Notes: generated by a model not told the origin, from the letters alone. DNA of 64,000 nucleotides from a bacterium D16-56 (GCA_003611875.1 RAYY01000014.1:37364-101363); one strand, 5' to 3'; positions 50,366 through 60,276 are shown, counted from the first letter of the stretch. Numbers and translations: made by a program.

Positions 50366-53287
50366 TTATTCTCCACCACTCTGTCTCTTCCCATAAGCCC
50401 CACTCCCAAACCTTGCCAGCCTCTCCTTTAACTCCTTCAAATCCTTCCTGTCTGTAGTAATCAAGTCCTTCTCCAACTGACTTGCCTTAAACTCCAACGT
50501 CAGGTTATTGCTGTTCGTAGAAATCATCCCCTTCCCCCTCTCAAAATGCACAATCTCCATCCGCTCCGCCTCCGACAGATGAAGAAGCTCCTGCACTTTC
50601 TTCGCCTCATCATTCTCCAGATTCAGCACCACCTTCGTCTTGCAGGCATTGATAATCCCCCTCCCATACTTCCCGTCCTTCAGCGCCATGAAATCCGACA
50701 AATCCTGGGTAGCGCACACCGCCGATCCCCCATACCCCCGGATAATCTTAAAAATCTCCAGCACATACTCCGCCGCCAGCTCATTAGAAGACGCCCCAAT
50801 TAACTGCCACACCTCATCCAGAAACACCGCCTTCTCCACTGTCCGGTCCTCCTTCACCTTGGACCACACATAATCCAGAGCCACAAACATCCCCACCGGC
50901 AGCAAATCCCCGGTCAATTCCGAAATATCCAGCACCACATACTTATTCCCCAAATCCACATTGGTCTGCTGATTAAAGCTGGAAGCCGATCCATGAACTA
51001 GCCGGTTCACAATATTGGCCATCCGCCTGGTCTCCGGCTTCTCACAGAGAATCTCATACACATCCCCCAAAACCGGCATTTCCTTATACCTTCCATTACT
51101 CCCATGTTCCAACAGCGTCCCATTCTCATGAGTAATCCCCTTCCGGTAATACGCCGTCACCAAAGCCTCATCCAAAAGCTGCTTCTCCTCATGGTCCATA
51201 TCCGGCACCAAAAGAGAAAAGAAAATATGCAAGTCCTGAATCTTCGCCGCCAGTTCCGACCTCTCCAGCACCGCCCCATCCAGCAAATCACTGGCCTCTT
51301 TATCCCTCTTCCGTATCTCCATCACATTGATACAATTAGCCGAAGCCGAAGAAATCTTAATAAACTCCCCACCGATATTGGTACAGGCCCTGGCAAACTC
51401 ATGCCCCTTGTCCGGCGCAATAATAAACACCTGAATCTTTTTCCTTCTCATACGCAGCGCCATCAGCTGCAGCAGAAACGTCTTCCCCGCCCCCGTAGTC
51501 CCCATAATAGAAATATTGGCGTTCTTGTACACCGCCGAATTAAAAATATCCACAATCACCAGAGAACTGTTTGCCGTATTCACCCCCATAAGAATCCCGT
51601 TCCTGTCCGACATCTCAAAAGACGTAAACGGATAACAGCTTGCCGCCCCGGAAGTCAGCACATTCCGTTTCGACCTCTCATATATACTCTTGTCCAAATC
51701 CAGCAGAGGCAGCGCCGACCGGAACCCCTGCTCCTCCTTAAACACGCAGGAAACCGTGTCCATATCCTGGGCATTCAGCAGCTTTTTCATCTCCTTCGCC
51801 CGCCACTCCACCTCCCTGGCGCTATACCCCGTCACCGTCACCAGCACACACAAATAATAAAACTCCTCACTGGAAGACAGCCCGTTCTTTAAGTAATACC
51901 CCGCCTGAATGGACTCCGCCAGATCATCAAAATCCGAGTTGGTATCCGAAGCGTCCTTAATCTTAGACCGGTTCAGCCGTATCCGCCTCCCGATCCTCTC
52001 CAAAGTCTTCCCCTTGTCCTGCCTGTATAAAAACAAGTCCACATCAATCCCTTCCCCGGCGTTAATCAGCAGCGACATCCATCCCGCCGGAACCCGGAAC
52101 CGATATCGCCCCGAAGGAATAAACAGATAGGAGTGGTACACCCCGTCCAGCACCACATAATTCCCATGCCGGAAATCCATTTCCTTCGGAGCCACGCACT
52201 CCCCAATGGGAATCCGCCCCACGCTTTCCTCCCCATTTTCCCGAAAATACCACTCCGCCACCTGGTTCAGCCTCTCCCCAAATCCCACCGTCTGGCTGGA
52301 TTTCCGATTCAGCAGGGTATAAAGAAGCTCCGCCGTCTCCACCGTAGGATTCTCCGAGAAAACCACCTCATTCCCACACTGGTACAGATACTTTTTCGCC
52401 GTCTGGGCATAAGAATTCAAAAGCCCCACAGCCTCCTTCTCCCCCTTCCTGGCCTCCACCTGGAACACCAGAAAAAACCGCCTGGTTACTGCCTCCTTAT
52501 ACCCAACAGTACACAAAAGCTCCCCATAGTCCTGCTGTAACATCCGGCACCTCTCATCCGTCTCCGTCCTCATATCCTCCCGCAAATCCTCCAGATACCC
52601 GGAAATATCCGCCTTCTTGGAAACCGACTTTATCTGCAGTTTGGGCGGCGCAATCTTCAAATATCCCATAAACGAATAGATAATGTTCCTCTGCTCCCCC
52701 GCGCTCCGGTGAAGGAAATTAATAGGCAGCACCTCCAAAATCTTCACATACCTGCCATCCTCCGTGTAAATGATTCCCTCCTTGATCGCCTTAATGGGAA
52801 TCTCTTTGCCGGCTCTGGTAAAAGGCAGGTCATACAGCGTTCCTTTTTCCCTTTCCTTCTGAACCGCCCCGCCTCTTCTTCCCTTTTGCCCCCTTCTCTC
52901 CCCTTTTTCCGCCCTGCGGCCTATCCGACTTTTCCTTTCTCTCCTTAGATCCCTCTCTGCCTGCCTTAGTTCCCTCTTCCACTGCCGTTTCTTCTCTGCC
53001 AGCTTCCTTTTCTCCTCCGAACTTCCCCTTTCCCTATTCTTTTCTTCCTGTATTTTCCCCTCCCATCTCTTTTCCTCTTGGCGCTTTTCTCCCTGTCCCC
53101 TTTCTTCCCTGCTCCATTCCTCCTGGTGCTTTCCTTCCTGCCCCTTTTCCTCCCGAATCCATTCCTCCTGGCTCTTTTCTTCCCTGCTCCATTCCTTCCG
53201 GCTTTCTCTGTCCGTTTTTACCTTCATAACCGCTGCACCTTTCTGGTTCATCACTTTCCTGCTTTCCAAGACTGCCTCTCTTTTCAT
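50366..53287 (-). CDS. virB4: VirB4/TraE-type transfer ATPase with charged N-terminal extension
   Basis: A 973-residue ATPase energising the transfer channel. The core starts near residue 150 (LYDLPFTRAGKEIPIKAIKE). Walker A is SIMGTTGAGKTFLLQL; Walker B is KAVFLDEVWQLIG. Residues 1-145 are an unusual Glu/Arg/Lys extension made of WSREEK/QEEWIREEKGQ repeats. The first 84 codons overlap the 3' end of the PrgI-like gene in another frame. No Met occurs between residue ~25 and the core, so the extension is probably translated. Confidence 0.9.
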   Translation of the reverse strand: MKREAVLESRKVMNQKGAAVMKVKTDRESRKEWSREEKSQEEWIREEKGQEGKHQEEWSREERGQGEKRQEEKRWEGKIQEEKNRERGSSEEKRKLAEKKRQWKRELRQAERDLRRERKSRIGRRAEKGERRGQKGRRGGAVQKEREKGTLYDLPFTRAGKEIPIKAIKEGIIYTEDGRYVKILEVLPINFLHRSAGEQRNIIYSFMGYLKIAPPKLQIKSVSKKADISGYLEDLREDMRTETDERCRMLQQDYGELLCTVGYKEAVTRRFFLVFQVEARKGEKEAVGLLNSYAQTAKKYLYQCGNEVVFSENPTVETAELLYTLLNRKSSQTVGFGERLNQVAEWYFRENGEESVGRIPIGECVAPKEMDFRHGNYVVLDGVYHSYLFIPSGRYRFRVPAGWMSLLINAGEGIDVDLFLYRQDKGKTLERIGRRIRLNRSKIKDASDTNSDFDDLAESIQAGYYLKNGLSSSEEFYYLCVLVTVTGYSAREVEWRAKEMKKLLNAQDMDTVSCVFKEEQGFRSALPLLDLDKSIYERSKRNVLTSGAASCYPFTSFEMSDRNGILMGVNTANSSLVIVDIFNSAVYKNANISIMGTTGAGKTFLLQLMALRMRRKKIQVFIIAPDKGHEFARACTNIGGEFIKISSASANCINVMEIRKRDKEASDLLDGAVLERSELAAKIQDLHIFFSLLVPDMDHEEKQLLDEALVTAYYRKGITHENGTLLEHGSNGRYKEMPVLGDVYEILCEKPETRRMANIVNRLVHGSASSFNQQTNVDLGNKYVVLDISELTGDLLPVGMFVALDYVWSKVKEDRTVEKAVFLDEVWQLIGASSNELAAEYVLEIFKIIRGYGGSAVCATQDLSDFMALKDGKYGRGIINACKTKVVLNLENDEAKKVQELLHLSEAERMEIVHFERGKGMISTNSNNLTLEFKASQLEKDLITTDRKDLKELKERLARFGSGAYGKRQSGGE
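53034..53287 (-). repeat. Dual-coding low-complexity overlap of PrgI-like and VirB4 genes
   Basis: These 254 bases code in two frames. In one frame they give the Gly/Lys/Met-rich PrgI tail (GMEQGRKEPGGMDSGG, GRKAPGGMEQGRKG); in the other the Glu/Arg-rich VirB4 head (EWSREEKSQEEWIREEKGQ). The DNA is a purine-rich tandem repeat around GGAATGGAGCAGGGAAG. Confidence 0.7.
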
Positions 53288-53669
53288 GTTGACCCCCTTC
53301 CTTTTTTCGTCCCCTCACCTTCTGATCCCTCCTTTTCCTCCGGTTCTGCTCCATCCGGTAACGCTCATCCGGCGGCCCCAGATACCGTCTTTGCTTTATA
53401 TACTGAAAAAAGCTGCCAATAAACGCAAACAGGCTCTCCCCCTGCACCCCGATCACGCTTAAAATCATCACCGGAACCAGAACGATCATGCCAATGTACA
53501 TCTTTACCCTTACCGTTGTATTCAGCGACAACAGAACCGGCACAAGAATCAGCAGAATCACTCCTGTCTCCACCGCATTCCTTGTCTTAATCCGCCCGGA
53601 CAGCAGCGTCCCCTCCTCAGCAAAATTAGGGGGTATGGTATAAATGTCAATCCGGTCTTCCTGCTCCAT
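53034..53669 (-). CDS. PrgI-family T4SS membrane protein with repetitive tail
   Basis: A 211-residue protein; ATG 53669 (MEQEDRIDIYTIPPNFAEEG) follows GAGGG. Residues 1-100 match PrgI/VirB3-like proteins: IPPNF motif, two adjacent membrane segments (GVILLILVPVLLSLNTTV; IGMIVLVPVMILSVIGVQG) and RRYLGPPDERY. Residues ~105-211 are a basic Gly/Lys repeat tail absent from ordinary ~110-residue PrgI proteins. It is encoded in a region shared with VirB4. It belongs to the inner membrane part of the channel. Confidence 0.82.
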   Translation of the reverse strand: MEQEDRIDIYTIPPNFAEEGTLLSGRIKTRNAVETGVILLILVPVLLSLNTTVRVKMYIGMIVLVPVMILSVIGVQGESLFAFIGSFFQYIKQRRYLGPPDERYRMEQNRRKRRDQKVRGRKKEGGQHEKRGSLGKQESDEPERCSGYEGKNGQRKPEGMEQGRKEPGGMDSGGKGAGRKAPGGMEQGRKGTGRKAPRGKEMGGENTGRKE

Positions 53670-53705
53670 AACTCTCACCCTCTTTCCTCAAACCTCAAAA
53701 ATAAG

Positions 53706-54485
53706 TCATTTCCCATGTCTCCTGATTACCCGCACAGCCCCATAGAGACTAATCGCTATCCCCAAAACAGCAATTAACAAAACAATCGGCACTCCGCCTT
53801 GCCCTTCCAAAGAGGAATCCCTTTCCAAAATACCCAATTCTAATTCCTCATTTTCACCAGCTCCCCCTTCCGCTGTTTCCAGAATCTGCTCCAGCCCCTC
53901 ATCTCCACTCTCCCTTGCCTGTATTTCCTCCTCCGCTTCATAAGTCACCTGATACACACTCCCCGGACGAACAAAAACCCGACACAATGTTACCCCATCC
54001 GTATCCACATCCATTTCCTCCGGTTCCACAAGACAGTCAAACTTTCTCCCATCCGAATCCGCCTCCACAGACACCACCTGATACTTCCCCGGCCGCAGCT
54101 CCTGATTCGCCATATAATCACTTTCCCCAGTCAGCGAAATAGCCGTCTCCCTGCCGCCCTCCATTTCCTTCACTACAATCCGTACCCGACCGCCAAAGCC
54201 TTGAAAAACCTCACTCCGCACAGCCAGGATTCCTCTCCTTGTGTCCGTATCGGTAAATTCCTCCTCCCAATCCGCACCCATATCCCCATTCACATTTCCC
54301 TTTTCCATATTCTCTGTAATCCCCGGCAAATCCCCTCTTGTAATCTCCCCTTGCCCTTGCTCCATCCCCCTCATCAACTCACTGGCGAAACAATCCGCCG
54401 GACATATAAAGCCCACGCACAATCCAACCGCCAGCCCCATCACGCCTATCTTCCACAGCCGTGCCAAACTCCGCTTTCCTGTCAT
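53706..54485 (-). CDS. Membrane-anchored extracellular conjugation protein
   Basis: A 259-residue protein; start ATG 54485 (MTGKRSLARLWKIGVMGLAV). It has a signal peptide (to about residue 40, near CFASE), an Ig/Cna-B-like region around residues 95-190 (RVRIVVKEMEGGRETAISLT, RPGKYQVVSVEADSDGRKF), and a C-terminal membrane anchor (IVLLIAVLGIAISLYGAVRV) with a basic end. It may be a transfer-pore surface component. It lies between the hydrolase and the PrgI gene. Confidence 0.65.
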   Translation of the reverse strand: MTGKRSLARLWKIGVMGLAVGLCVGFICPADCFASELMRGMEQGQGEITRGDLPGITENMEKGNVNGDMGADWEEEFTDTDTRRGILAVRSEVFQGFGGRVRIVVKEMEGGRETAISLTGESDYMANQELRPGKYQVVSVEADSDGRKFDCLVEPEEMDVDTDGVTLCRVFVRPGSVYQVTYEAEEEIQARESGDEGLEQILETAEGGAGENEELELGILERDSSLEGQGGVPIVLLIAVLGIAISLYGAVRVIRRHGK

Positions 54486-54590
54486 TTTCCACCACCTTCC
54501 CCTTTCCACACAAAACCGCTTCCATACAAAATACAAATCCCCCATGCCCTTTTCGCACCCATTCTCCCCATTTTATCTTTCTTATCCCCC

Positions 54591-56729
54591 CTACTTCCCA
54601 ATCAACCAGATACTCCCATCCGCCAAATCCCTGGCATACGACTGAATGGTAGCTGGACTGTACAGATTCCCCGTCCTGGTCCGGCTCCCAGGGTCAGCAA
54701 TGGTCAGATACCCATTCTCCGTCACCCCGGTCAGCACAATATAATGCCCGCTGCTCCCCGAAATCGTATTCTCCGCGCAGATCACCACCGCCATTTTCCC
54801 GTTCTTAAGCCCCTTCACCACCTCATTCATCCGTTCCCGCTTCATCCTCTCCACAGAAAGCCCCCAGTGAGCAGCCGCAGCAGCCGGAAATGCATGGCTT
54901 GTCCCTTTCCCCTTCACATAATACCCTCCGGAAATGGCAAACCTCCCCGTCATCTCCGGTGTAACTCTCTCCCCTGTCAAGGTAGAAATCACAATAGCCA
55001 GTGCCGTAGGCCCGCACCCGGACGACCGGATATTACTTCCCCCATAAGGCAGAGAAGCCCACGGCTCCTCCCCCTGGTTGTAGTAAACCGCCTCCCCCAC
55101 ACAGCCGGCCACCGTATCATACGCAATCCGGTCCCCCTCCGTGGAAATCGTCCCGGTATAAATATCCTCCGAAGCCCCTTCCCCCAGCACGAAATTTTTC
55201 CAGCTTGCCGCCCGCAGCACCAGATCCTGAACTCCCTCCGCCCCCTGGCTGGCTATCTGAAACAAGGTCAGCACATAATTAAAAGATGTCTGATCCGTAA
55301 CCATCCGGTACTCATACCCCGTTTTCACCTCCGAAAGCTCCGGCTCCAACAGCACCACAATGGCATAATCCACAATCTCCCTTTCCACCTCATCATCCCC
55401 GGACCCTTCCGTCTCTGTATGGGTTCCCGTCTGTGTCCAGCCCAGAAACTCCGAAGCCCGCTCCTCCACCAGAGACTTTAACAACACTCCCGATACCTCC
55501 AGACTTCCACTCACAATCCCAGACTCTCCTGTCCCATCTCCATTTCCACTCTCTGCTCCTTGTATTTCTCCCCCTGTTTCCACTCCCCCTGTCTCACCAG
55601 AATTTTCACCATTCCCATCAGCCTCTCCAGAACCCTCTCCTTCCAGGCCTCCATTCCCATTCCCTTGAACCATATCCGTAAAAATCAGATACCCCTTCAC
55701 TTTCTCTACATAAGCAGGCGTCTCCCCATTCTGAGGAATCCGATACCCAGCCCTTTTCACCGCCCCCGGCCCCGCATTGTAAGCCGCCAGCGCCAGATCA
55801 AGCCCATTAGGATACGCAGAAAATGTCCGTAACATCTCCTGTATGTACTTCGCCCCTCCCATAATGTTCTGCTTCGGATCATAAGGATCGGTCACCCCCA
55901 GGTTCCTTGCCGTGGCCGGCATAAGCTGCATAATCCCCACAGCCCCTGCCCCCGAAACCGCATTGGGGTTAAAATCAGACTCCACCTTAGCCATCGCCTT
56001 CAAAAGCGCCTCCGGCACCTGATATGTGGCAGCCGCCAGAGCAAAATACTCATCATACACACTGGTCAGGTTCCCATCCATTCCGCCATAAGAACCATAC
56101 CCGTTAAATCCCACAATCCGGCTCCCGCTCCACTCCTCCTCAATCAGCACCGCCAGATAACGGCTCAGCTTCGGCTTCAGCACACTTTCATACTCATCCG
56201 TCTCCACCTCATACCCGTCATAATCCTCCCAGTTCTCATCAAAATCCTCCCCGATCTTTCCATACAGAGAATCCCTCTCCCCCCCAATCAGCCCATAAAT
56301 CTCCTCCGCCAACTGAGAATCCTCCGCCAAAAGGGTATCTATCTGATTTTTAATGTTCCGGTACTCCGCCTCCCTGGCCTGGGCCACATACCCATCCGCG
56401 TCCCCAAACCCCAGATAAGCCAAAATAATCCCCACCCCATTGACAATCACAAAAACAAACAAAAGAACAGACAAAAGGATCGAAAGAACCACCTTCCAAA
56501 ACGTCTTACTTGTAACCAGCGCACCCACGGCCGCCCCCAAAGGCCCTGCCAGCGCACTTCCCACAGCCATGCCCCCAGCCGCCCCGCCTGCACTGGCCGC
56601 TGCCATAGCTCCATGCGCCGATTGTACCGCCTGGGCGATCCGTTCCGCCTGCCCCGCTGCCCGGGCTCCCCGGGCAGCCATTTCTGCCGCTTTATCAAGC
56701 GGCCCATTGTCCCTCCAATCCTCCGACAT
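54591..56729 (-). CDS. Bifunctional wall hydrolase: lytic transglycosylase + C39-type peptidase
   Basis: A 712-residue protein; ATG 56729 follows AAGGAG. An Ala-rich N-terminus and a membrane segment (~90-118, WKVVLSILLSVLLFVFVIVN) lead to a lysozyme-like SLT domain (~225-350; catalytic Glu in MAKVESDFNPNAVSG, GIMQLMPATA, LALAAYNAGPGAV). Next a Gly/Glu linker, then a C39_2-like Cys peptidase domain (Cys in RSSGCGPTALAIV, His in GHYIVLTGV, Asp in TIADPGS). It corresponds to the CwlT-type enzyme that opens the wall for the T4SS. Confidence 0.9.
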   Translation of the reverse strand: MSEDWRDNGPLDKAAEMAARGARAAGQAERIAQAVQSAHGAMAAASAGGAAGGMAVGSALAGPLGAAVGALVTSKTFWKVVLSILLSVLLFVFVIVNGVGIILAYLGFGDADGYVAQAREAEYRNIKNQIDTLLAEDSQLAEEIYGLIGGERDSLYGKIGEDFDENWEDYDGYEVETDEYESVLKPKLSRYLAVLIEEEWSGSRIVGFNGYGSYGGMDGNLTSVYDEYFALAAATYQVPEALLKAMAKVESDFNPNAVSGAGAVGIMQLMPATARNLGVTDPYDPKQNIMGGAKYIQEMLRTFSAYPNGLDLALAAYNAGPGAVKRAGYRIPQNGETPAYVEKVKGYLIFTDMVQGNGNGGLEGEGSGEADGNGENSGETGGVETGGEIQGAESGNGDGTGESGIVSGSLEVSGVLLKSLVEERASEFLGWTQTGTHTETEGSGDDEVEREIVDYAIVVLLEPELSEVKTGYEYRMVTDQTSFNYVLTLFQIASQGAEGVQDLVLRAASWKNFVLGEGASEDIYTGTISTEGDRIAYDTVAGCVGEAVYYNQGEEPWASLPYGGSNIRSSGCGPTALAIVISTLTGERVTPEMTGRFAISGGYYVKGKGTSHAFPAAAAAHWGLSVERMKRERMNEVVKGLKNGKMAVVICAENTISGSSGHYIVLTGVTENGYLTIADPGSRTRTGNLYSPATIQSYARDLADGSIWLIGK

Positions 56730-56759
56730 AAACTCTCCTTATATGGGAATCCCCAATCT

Positions 56760-59483
56760 CTATTTCCTGCCACTCCCATTCCTCTGATCATAGCCACGCC
56801 CGGACTGCCCCACATTTCCGACAGCCCCCTGGTCTTTCCCTCTCTGTTTCACACTCCGCTTTCCAACGGACTTTCCTTTCGTTTCCTGCCTTCTATCACC
56901 AAATCCATTCTCTGACTTTTCATGTCCGGCTCCTGCTCCAGCCTTCCCTATTCCATTTTGGGCATTTGGCCTTTCCATTCTGTTTCCAGTTTCCGCCTGC
57001 TCCCTTCGGCTTCCCGGCACAGTCCTCTGCTCCTTGTAAATCTTCTCCAGCTTAAGAGTCCCATCCTTTTCCAGAGACACCCTGGTTTCCGGAAGGCTTC
57101 CCGGTGCCTTTGCCGTTTCCGGAAGCTCATAAAAGGTCTTCCCATTCTCATGGATTGTCTGATACTCACCCTGGGGCCTCTCATATTGGGAGGCGTCATA
57201 ACGCATATACCCTTCACCGTCCCTCTCTGCCCTATACGCTCCAGGCATTCCAGTCCCGTAATCTCCCATGCCCGACATTCCATGCACCACACCGTCCATA
57301 TTTCCTGCACCAGAAGCAGAACTGCCTGCCATGCCGCCTTCCGCTCCGAAAACCTCTCCCGAACCATTACCAGCACCCTGTCCAGAACCACTCCCGGCCG
57401 CATGTCCATTTCCAGTTCCGATACTAGCCCCAGACACATTGCCAATCTTCTCAAAATCGCCACTCCCAAACCCTGATTCCATATTCGCAGCGTTTCCAAT
57501 TCCTATACTTCCAACACCTGCGCCCACATTTCCAACGTTCGCACTTCCTGTACCTACGCTTCCAGTACCCACTTTTCCAATACCTGCACTTCCAGTACCT
57601 ATATCTCCAATACCTTCACTTCCAGCACCTATATCTCCAATACCTGCATTTCCAACACCTACATCACCGCCGCCTATACCTCCAGCCATACCAATTCCAC
57701 CAGCCGGTACTCCGCCTTCCGCCATTCCTTCCATACCCGAAATACCTCCGGCTCCATATCCCATACCAGCCATATCCATAGCCGCTTCGCCATATCCAGC
57801 CTCCCCACGGTCAAAGTCTCCCACCCCGCCCGAAAAGCCATCCATCCCCTCAGCAAAAGAACCTCCAAAGCTGCCCATATCTGCCGGTTCAAAATCTCCT
57901 TCCGTCATACCAGAAATTCCGCCATCCATACTCTCCGCTGCCTCAAACATTCCACCAAACTCCTTATCCTCACCAGCCATTCCAGCATAGTCCTCCAAAC
58001 CACTCATATCCGCCATAGGGATTCCGCCGCCGTCCATCTCCATATCTCCTGAACCCATACTCTGGCCCGTAAACTCCGCACCCCCATCTTCCATTCCAAA
58101 AGGTGCCATACCTTCCGCCCCCATTTCCGTCCCAAAAGGCTCCACGCCTCCATGTCTCATTTCCGTTCCAAAAGATTCCATACCTCCCGGCATATCCTCC
58201 CCCGTATCCATAACCGAACCAAAAGGCCCGTCTTCCACCCCGCTGCTTCCCAAATCCATCTCTCTGCCTTCCGTTCCCATTGTCATAGCAGAGTCCTCTT
58301 CCGGCACACCAAAAGGAAGGTTCTGCCCCTCCCCAGGCTCCATATCCCCGCCAAACTCTCCAAATCCTGTGCCTTCCCCCGGCTTCTCTCCACTTCCCAT
58401 AAACTCCGGCGCCTGGCCTCCAAAACCATCCGCGCCCATTCCTCCAATACCGCCTCCCGGCTGTCCCATTCCCCCTGTCATTCCATTACCAGCAAATCCC
58501 GGACTTCCATTCCCCAAAGGAATCGTCTTCCCGGAACCAAAATTCATGTGGCCACCATGATTCCCTTCTGCAGCCCCTTTCCTTCCGCCGCCAAAATTCA
58601 TAAGCCGCCCAGCCATAAGCAATGCCCCCAGTCCACTCATACCGCCGCCGATCCGTCCCAGGTTCACACCCAGAGACCCCATATAAGAATCCAGCTTCGC
58701 CGTAATCTTGCAGAACCCGATAAGGCACATATTTGCCGCAAAAAACTTCATAAACCCATAAGAACTTGCCATCATGTTCCCATAAGCCGACAAAAACATC
58801 TTCACACACCAGGCATCCAGAATCACCACCAGCACCTGTCCCCCAAACATCTTCGTCCAGGAGCCCAGCACGTTGTTGGTCGCCTTCGACCCTCCCGCCG
58901 CAAATGCCAGCGGCGATGTATAAGAAAAGATCCCCAGCAGCACATACCGCTCCGCCAGAATAAACAACATCTTAAAATAATTCCAGGCCACCACCAACTG
59001 CAGCAGCAGCTTCAATATGGAAATCGTCATCACATCAATCCCAAGGACCGACATCACCCCTTCCGCCGCCGTCACATACTCACTGAACGACTCCACCGTG
59101 ATCACAGTCCCCACCACCCAGTCATAAGGCGTCCCCGCAATCTCCAGGATATAATTCACCATATCCTTGGCAAACAAAATCATAAACAGACAAAAACAAG
59201 ACCGAAACACTAACTCCACCGGGTCCTCCGAAGCAGTCCCCAGCTTCCCAAACATAGACTTAAACAGCTGCCACACCAGTATCATTAAAAGCAGGGCCAC
59301 CCCCATAGGCACAATGGCATTCCGGTACAAATCCCCCGCCACTCCAAACAACTCCTCAAACAAATCCAGATCACAAGACAAAATCTCCGTAAACATCCCG
59401 CTGGCAACATCCATCATGTCCACAATAAACTTAGAACACATCTCACTCACAGACTCAAACAGCAATTCCAATAACCAGCCCAT
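56760..59483 (-). CDS. VirB6/TrbL-like channel protein with giant Gly/Met-rich tail
   Basis: A 907-residue protein; ATG 59483 follows AGGAGG. Residues 1-300 have several membrane segments (VPMGVALLLMILVWQLFKSM, FCLFMILFAKDMVNYILEIA, LQLVVAWNYFKMLFILAERY), as in VirB6/TrbL proteins of Gram-positive T4SS. Residues ~305-907 are a low-complexity Gly/Met/Glu tail with repeated GIGDIGAGSEG units, far longer than usual. The tail probably lies outside the membrane. It forms the inner channel together with PrgI and VirB4. Confidence 0.85.
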   Translation of the reverse strand: MGWLLELLFESVSEMCSKFIVDMMDVASGMFTEILSCDLDLFEELFGVAGDLYRNAIVPMGVALLLMILVWQLFKSMFGKLGTASEDPVELVFRSCFCLFMILFAKDMVNYILEIAGTPYDWVVGTVITVESFSEYVTAAEGVMSVLGIDVMTISILKLLLQLVVAWNYFKMLFILAERYVLLGIFSYTSPLAFAAGGSKATNNVLGSWTKMFGGQVLVVILDAWCVKMFLSAYGNMMASSYGFMKFFAANMCLIGFCKITAKLDSYMGSLGVNLGRIGGGMSGLGALLMAGRLMNFGGGRKGAAEGNHGGHMNFGSGKTIPLGNGSPGFAGNGMTGGMGQPGGGIGGMGADGFGGQAPEFMGSGEKPGEGTGFGEFGGDMEPGEGQNLPFGVPEEDSAMTMGTEGREMDLGSSGVEDGPFGSVMDTGEDMPGGMESFGTEMRHGGVEPFGTEMGAEGMAPFGMEDGGAEFTGQSMGSGDMEMDGGGIPMADMSGLEDYAGMAGEDKEFGGMFEAAESMDGGISGMTEGDFEPADMGSFGGSFAEGMDGFSGGVGDFDRGEAGYGEAAMDMAGMGYGAGGISGMEGMAEGGVPAGGIGMAGGIGGGDVGVGNAGIGDIGAGSEGIGDIGTGSAGIGKVGTGSVGTGSANVGNVGAGVGSIGIGNAANMESGFGSGDFEKIGNVSGASIGTGNGHAAGSGSGQGAGNGSGEVFGAEGGMAGSSASGAGNMDGVVHGMSGMGDYGTGMPGAYRAERDGEGYMRYDASQYERPQGEYQTIHENGKTFYELPETAKAPGSLPETRVSLEKDGTLKLEKIYKEQRTVPGSRREQAETGNRMERPNAQNGIGKAGAGAGHEKSENGFGDRRQETKGKSVGKRSVKQRGKDQGAVGNVGQSGRGYDQRNGSGRK
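57490..57720 (-). repeat. ~30-bp coding tandem repeats in the VirB6-like tail
   Basis: Units reading GIGDIGAGSE, GIGDIGTGSA, GIGKVGTGSV recur about every 10 codons. They may vary in copy number between strains. Confidence 0.6.
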
Positions 59484-59827
59484 TCATTCCTCCTATTTTC
59501 CAGGCACGCTTTCCTCCCTTCCCGCCATCTGCCAGATCGCTGAAAATTCCAAAAACACGCCCTAATCTATTCCATTTTCCTCCTCCAGAGGCCTCCTACC
59601 TCCTTCCTGCCGGGAGAGCGCCGGCCTTTTCCTTTTCCTTCAAAATCATCCGTGTCCTATCCTTGTCCTGCCCCCAGATGAATTTACACGTTAGCTGATT
59701 CCAGACACTCCTATCCAATCCATCCACAAATACTTCCCGTCACGTCAATCCACCTGAAAGCCATCCACACCCTTCACCACCCCATAAAACAAACACCGGA
59801 CAAGTTTCCCTGCCCGGCTCTCCCTAT
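59484..59827. other. Spacer without convincing gene
   Basis: No frame here has a ribosome site and coding look on either strand. The minus strand holds a GCCGG/CCGGC hairpin (about 59609-59632) and a 17-codon frame (MILKEKEKAGALPAGRR) without a good ribosome site. Confidence 0.4.
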
Positions 59828-60211
59828 TTACGGTGTAAATGAACTCTGCGGAATAATCTTCTCCATGTAAGTCACAATAGCCCCCAGCGTCATCAGCGCC
59901 GCCCAGCAGATAATAATCCGCTTCAGCCAAGCCCTGGACTCATCCACGGTCTTCCCCGACTTAGAGAAATTCATCAGGAACAGACATACAGCCGCACACA
60001 CCACAGCCCCCACGGTCGCCAGACCTGCCACATCCGTGTACACCTGCTGCATAGCGCTTTTCGCCACACCAAAAATATCCGTTGCATATGCCGTCTGACA
60101 CATCAGAGCCGCCATCATCCCCACAGCATAAGCACCTCCCGCCATCCGGGGAATCTGACTCTCCACCTTTCTGCCCGCAGCCTCCAGACGTTTCTTCACC
60201 TTCCGAACCAA
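59828..60211 (-). CDS. VirB2/TrbC-like pilin subunit
   Basis: A 127-residue protein. The likely start is TTG 60211 (reading LVRKVKKRLEAAGRKV), as AAAGGAGG lies 9 bases upstream; the upstream ATG at 60331 is only about 15 bases after the promoter and the intervening leader holds a terminator. A first hydrophobic segment ends in an AYA-T signal-peptidase site (YAVGMMAALMCQTAYA). Two more segments follow (LATVGAVVCAAVCLFLMNF; IIICWAALMTLGAIVTYM), as in VirB2-type pilins. First gene of the transfer operon. Confidence 0.75.
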   Translation of the reverse strand: MVRKVKKRLEAAGRKVESQIPRMAGGAYAVGMMAALMCQTAYATDIFGVAKSAMQQVYTDVAGLATVGAVVCAAVCLFLMNFSKSGKTVDESRAWLKRIIICWAALMTLGAIVTYMEKIIPQSSFTP

Positions 60212-60245
60212 TACCGCCAGCCTCCTTTCCGCCCATTCGGGCACA

Positions 60246-60276
60246 AAAAAAGCAACCACCAAATCTGATGATTGCT
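60246..60276 (-). terminator. Leader terminator (attenuator) before pilin/T4SS operon
   Basis: Minus-strand AGCAATCA (60269-60276) pairs with TGGTTGCT (60251-60258), followed by seven T and GTGC. It lies between the promoter at 60352 and the pilin ribosome site, so it must be passed for transfer genes to be expressed. Confidence 0.7.

Noticed and set aside
54201..55481. 426-codon plus-strand frame rich in Pro/His
   Set aside because: Antisense shadow of the wall hydrolase and membrane-anchored protein genes; extreme Pro/His/Arg composition.
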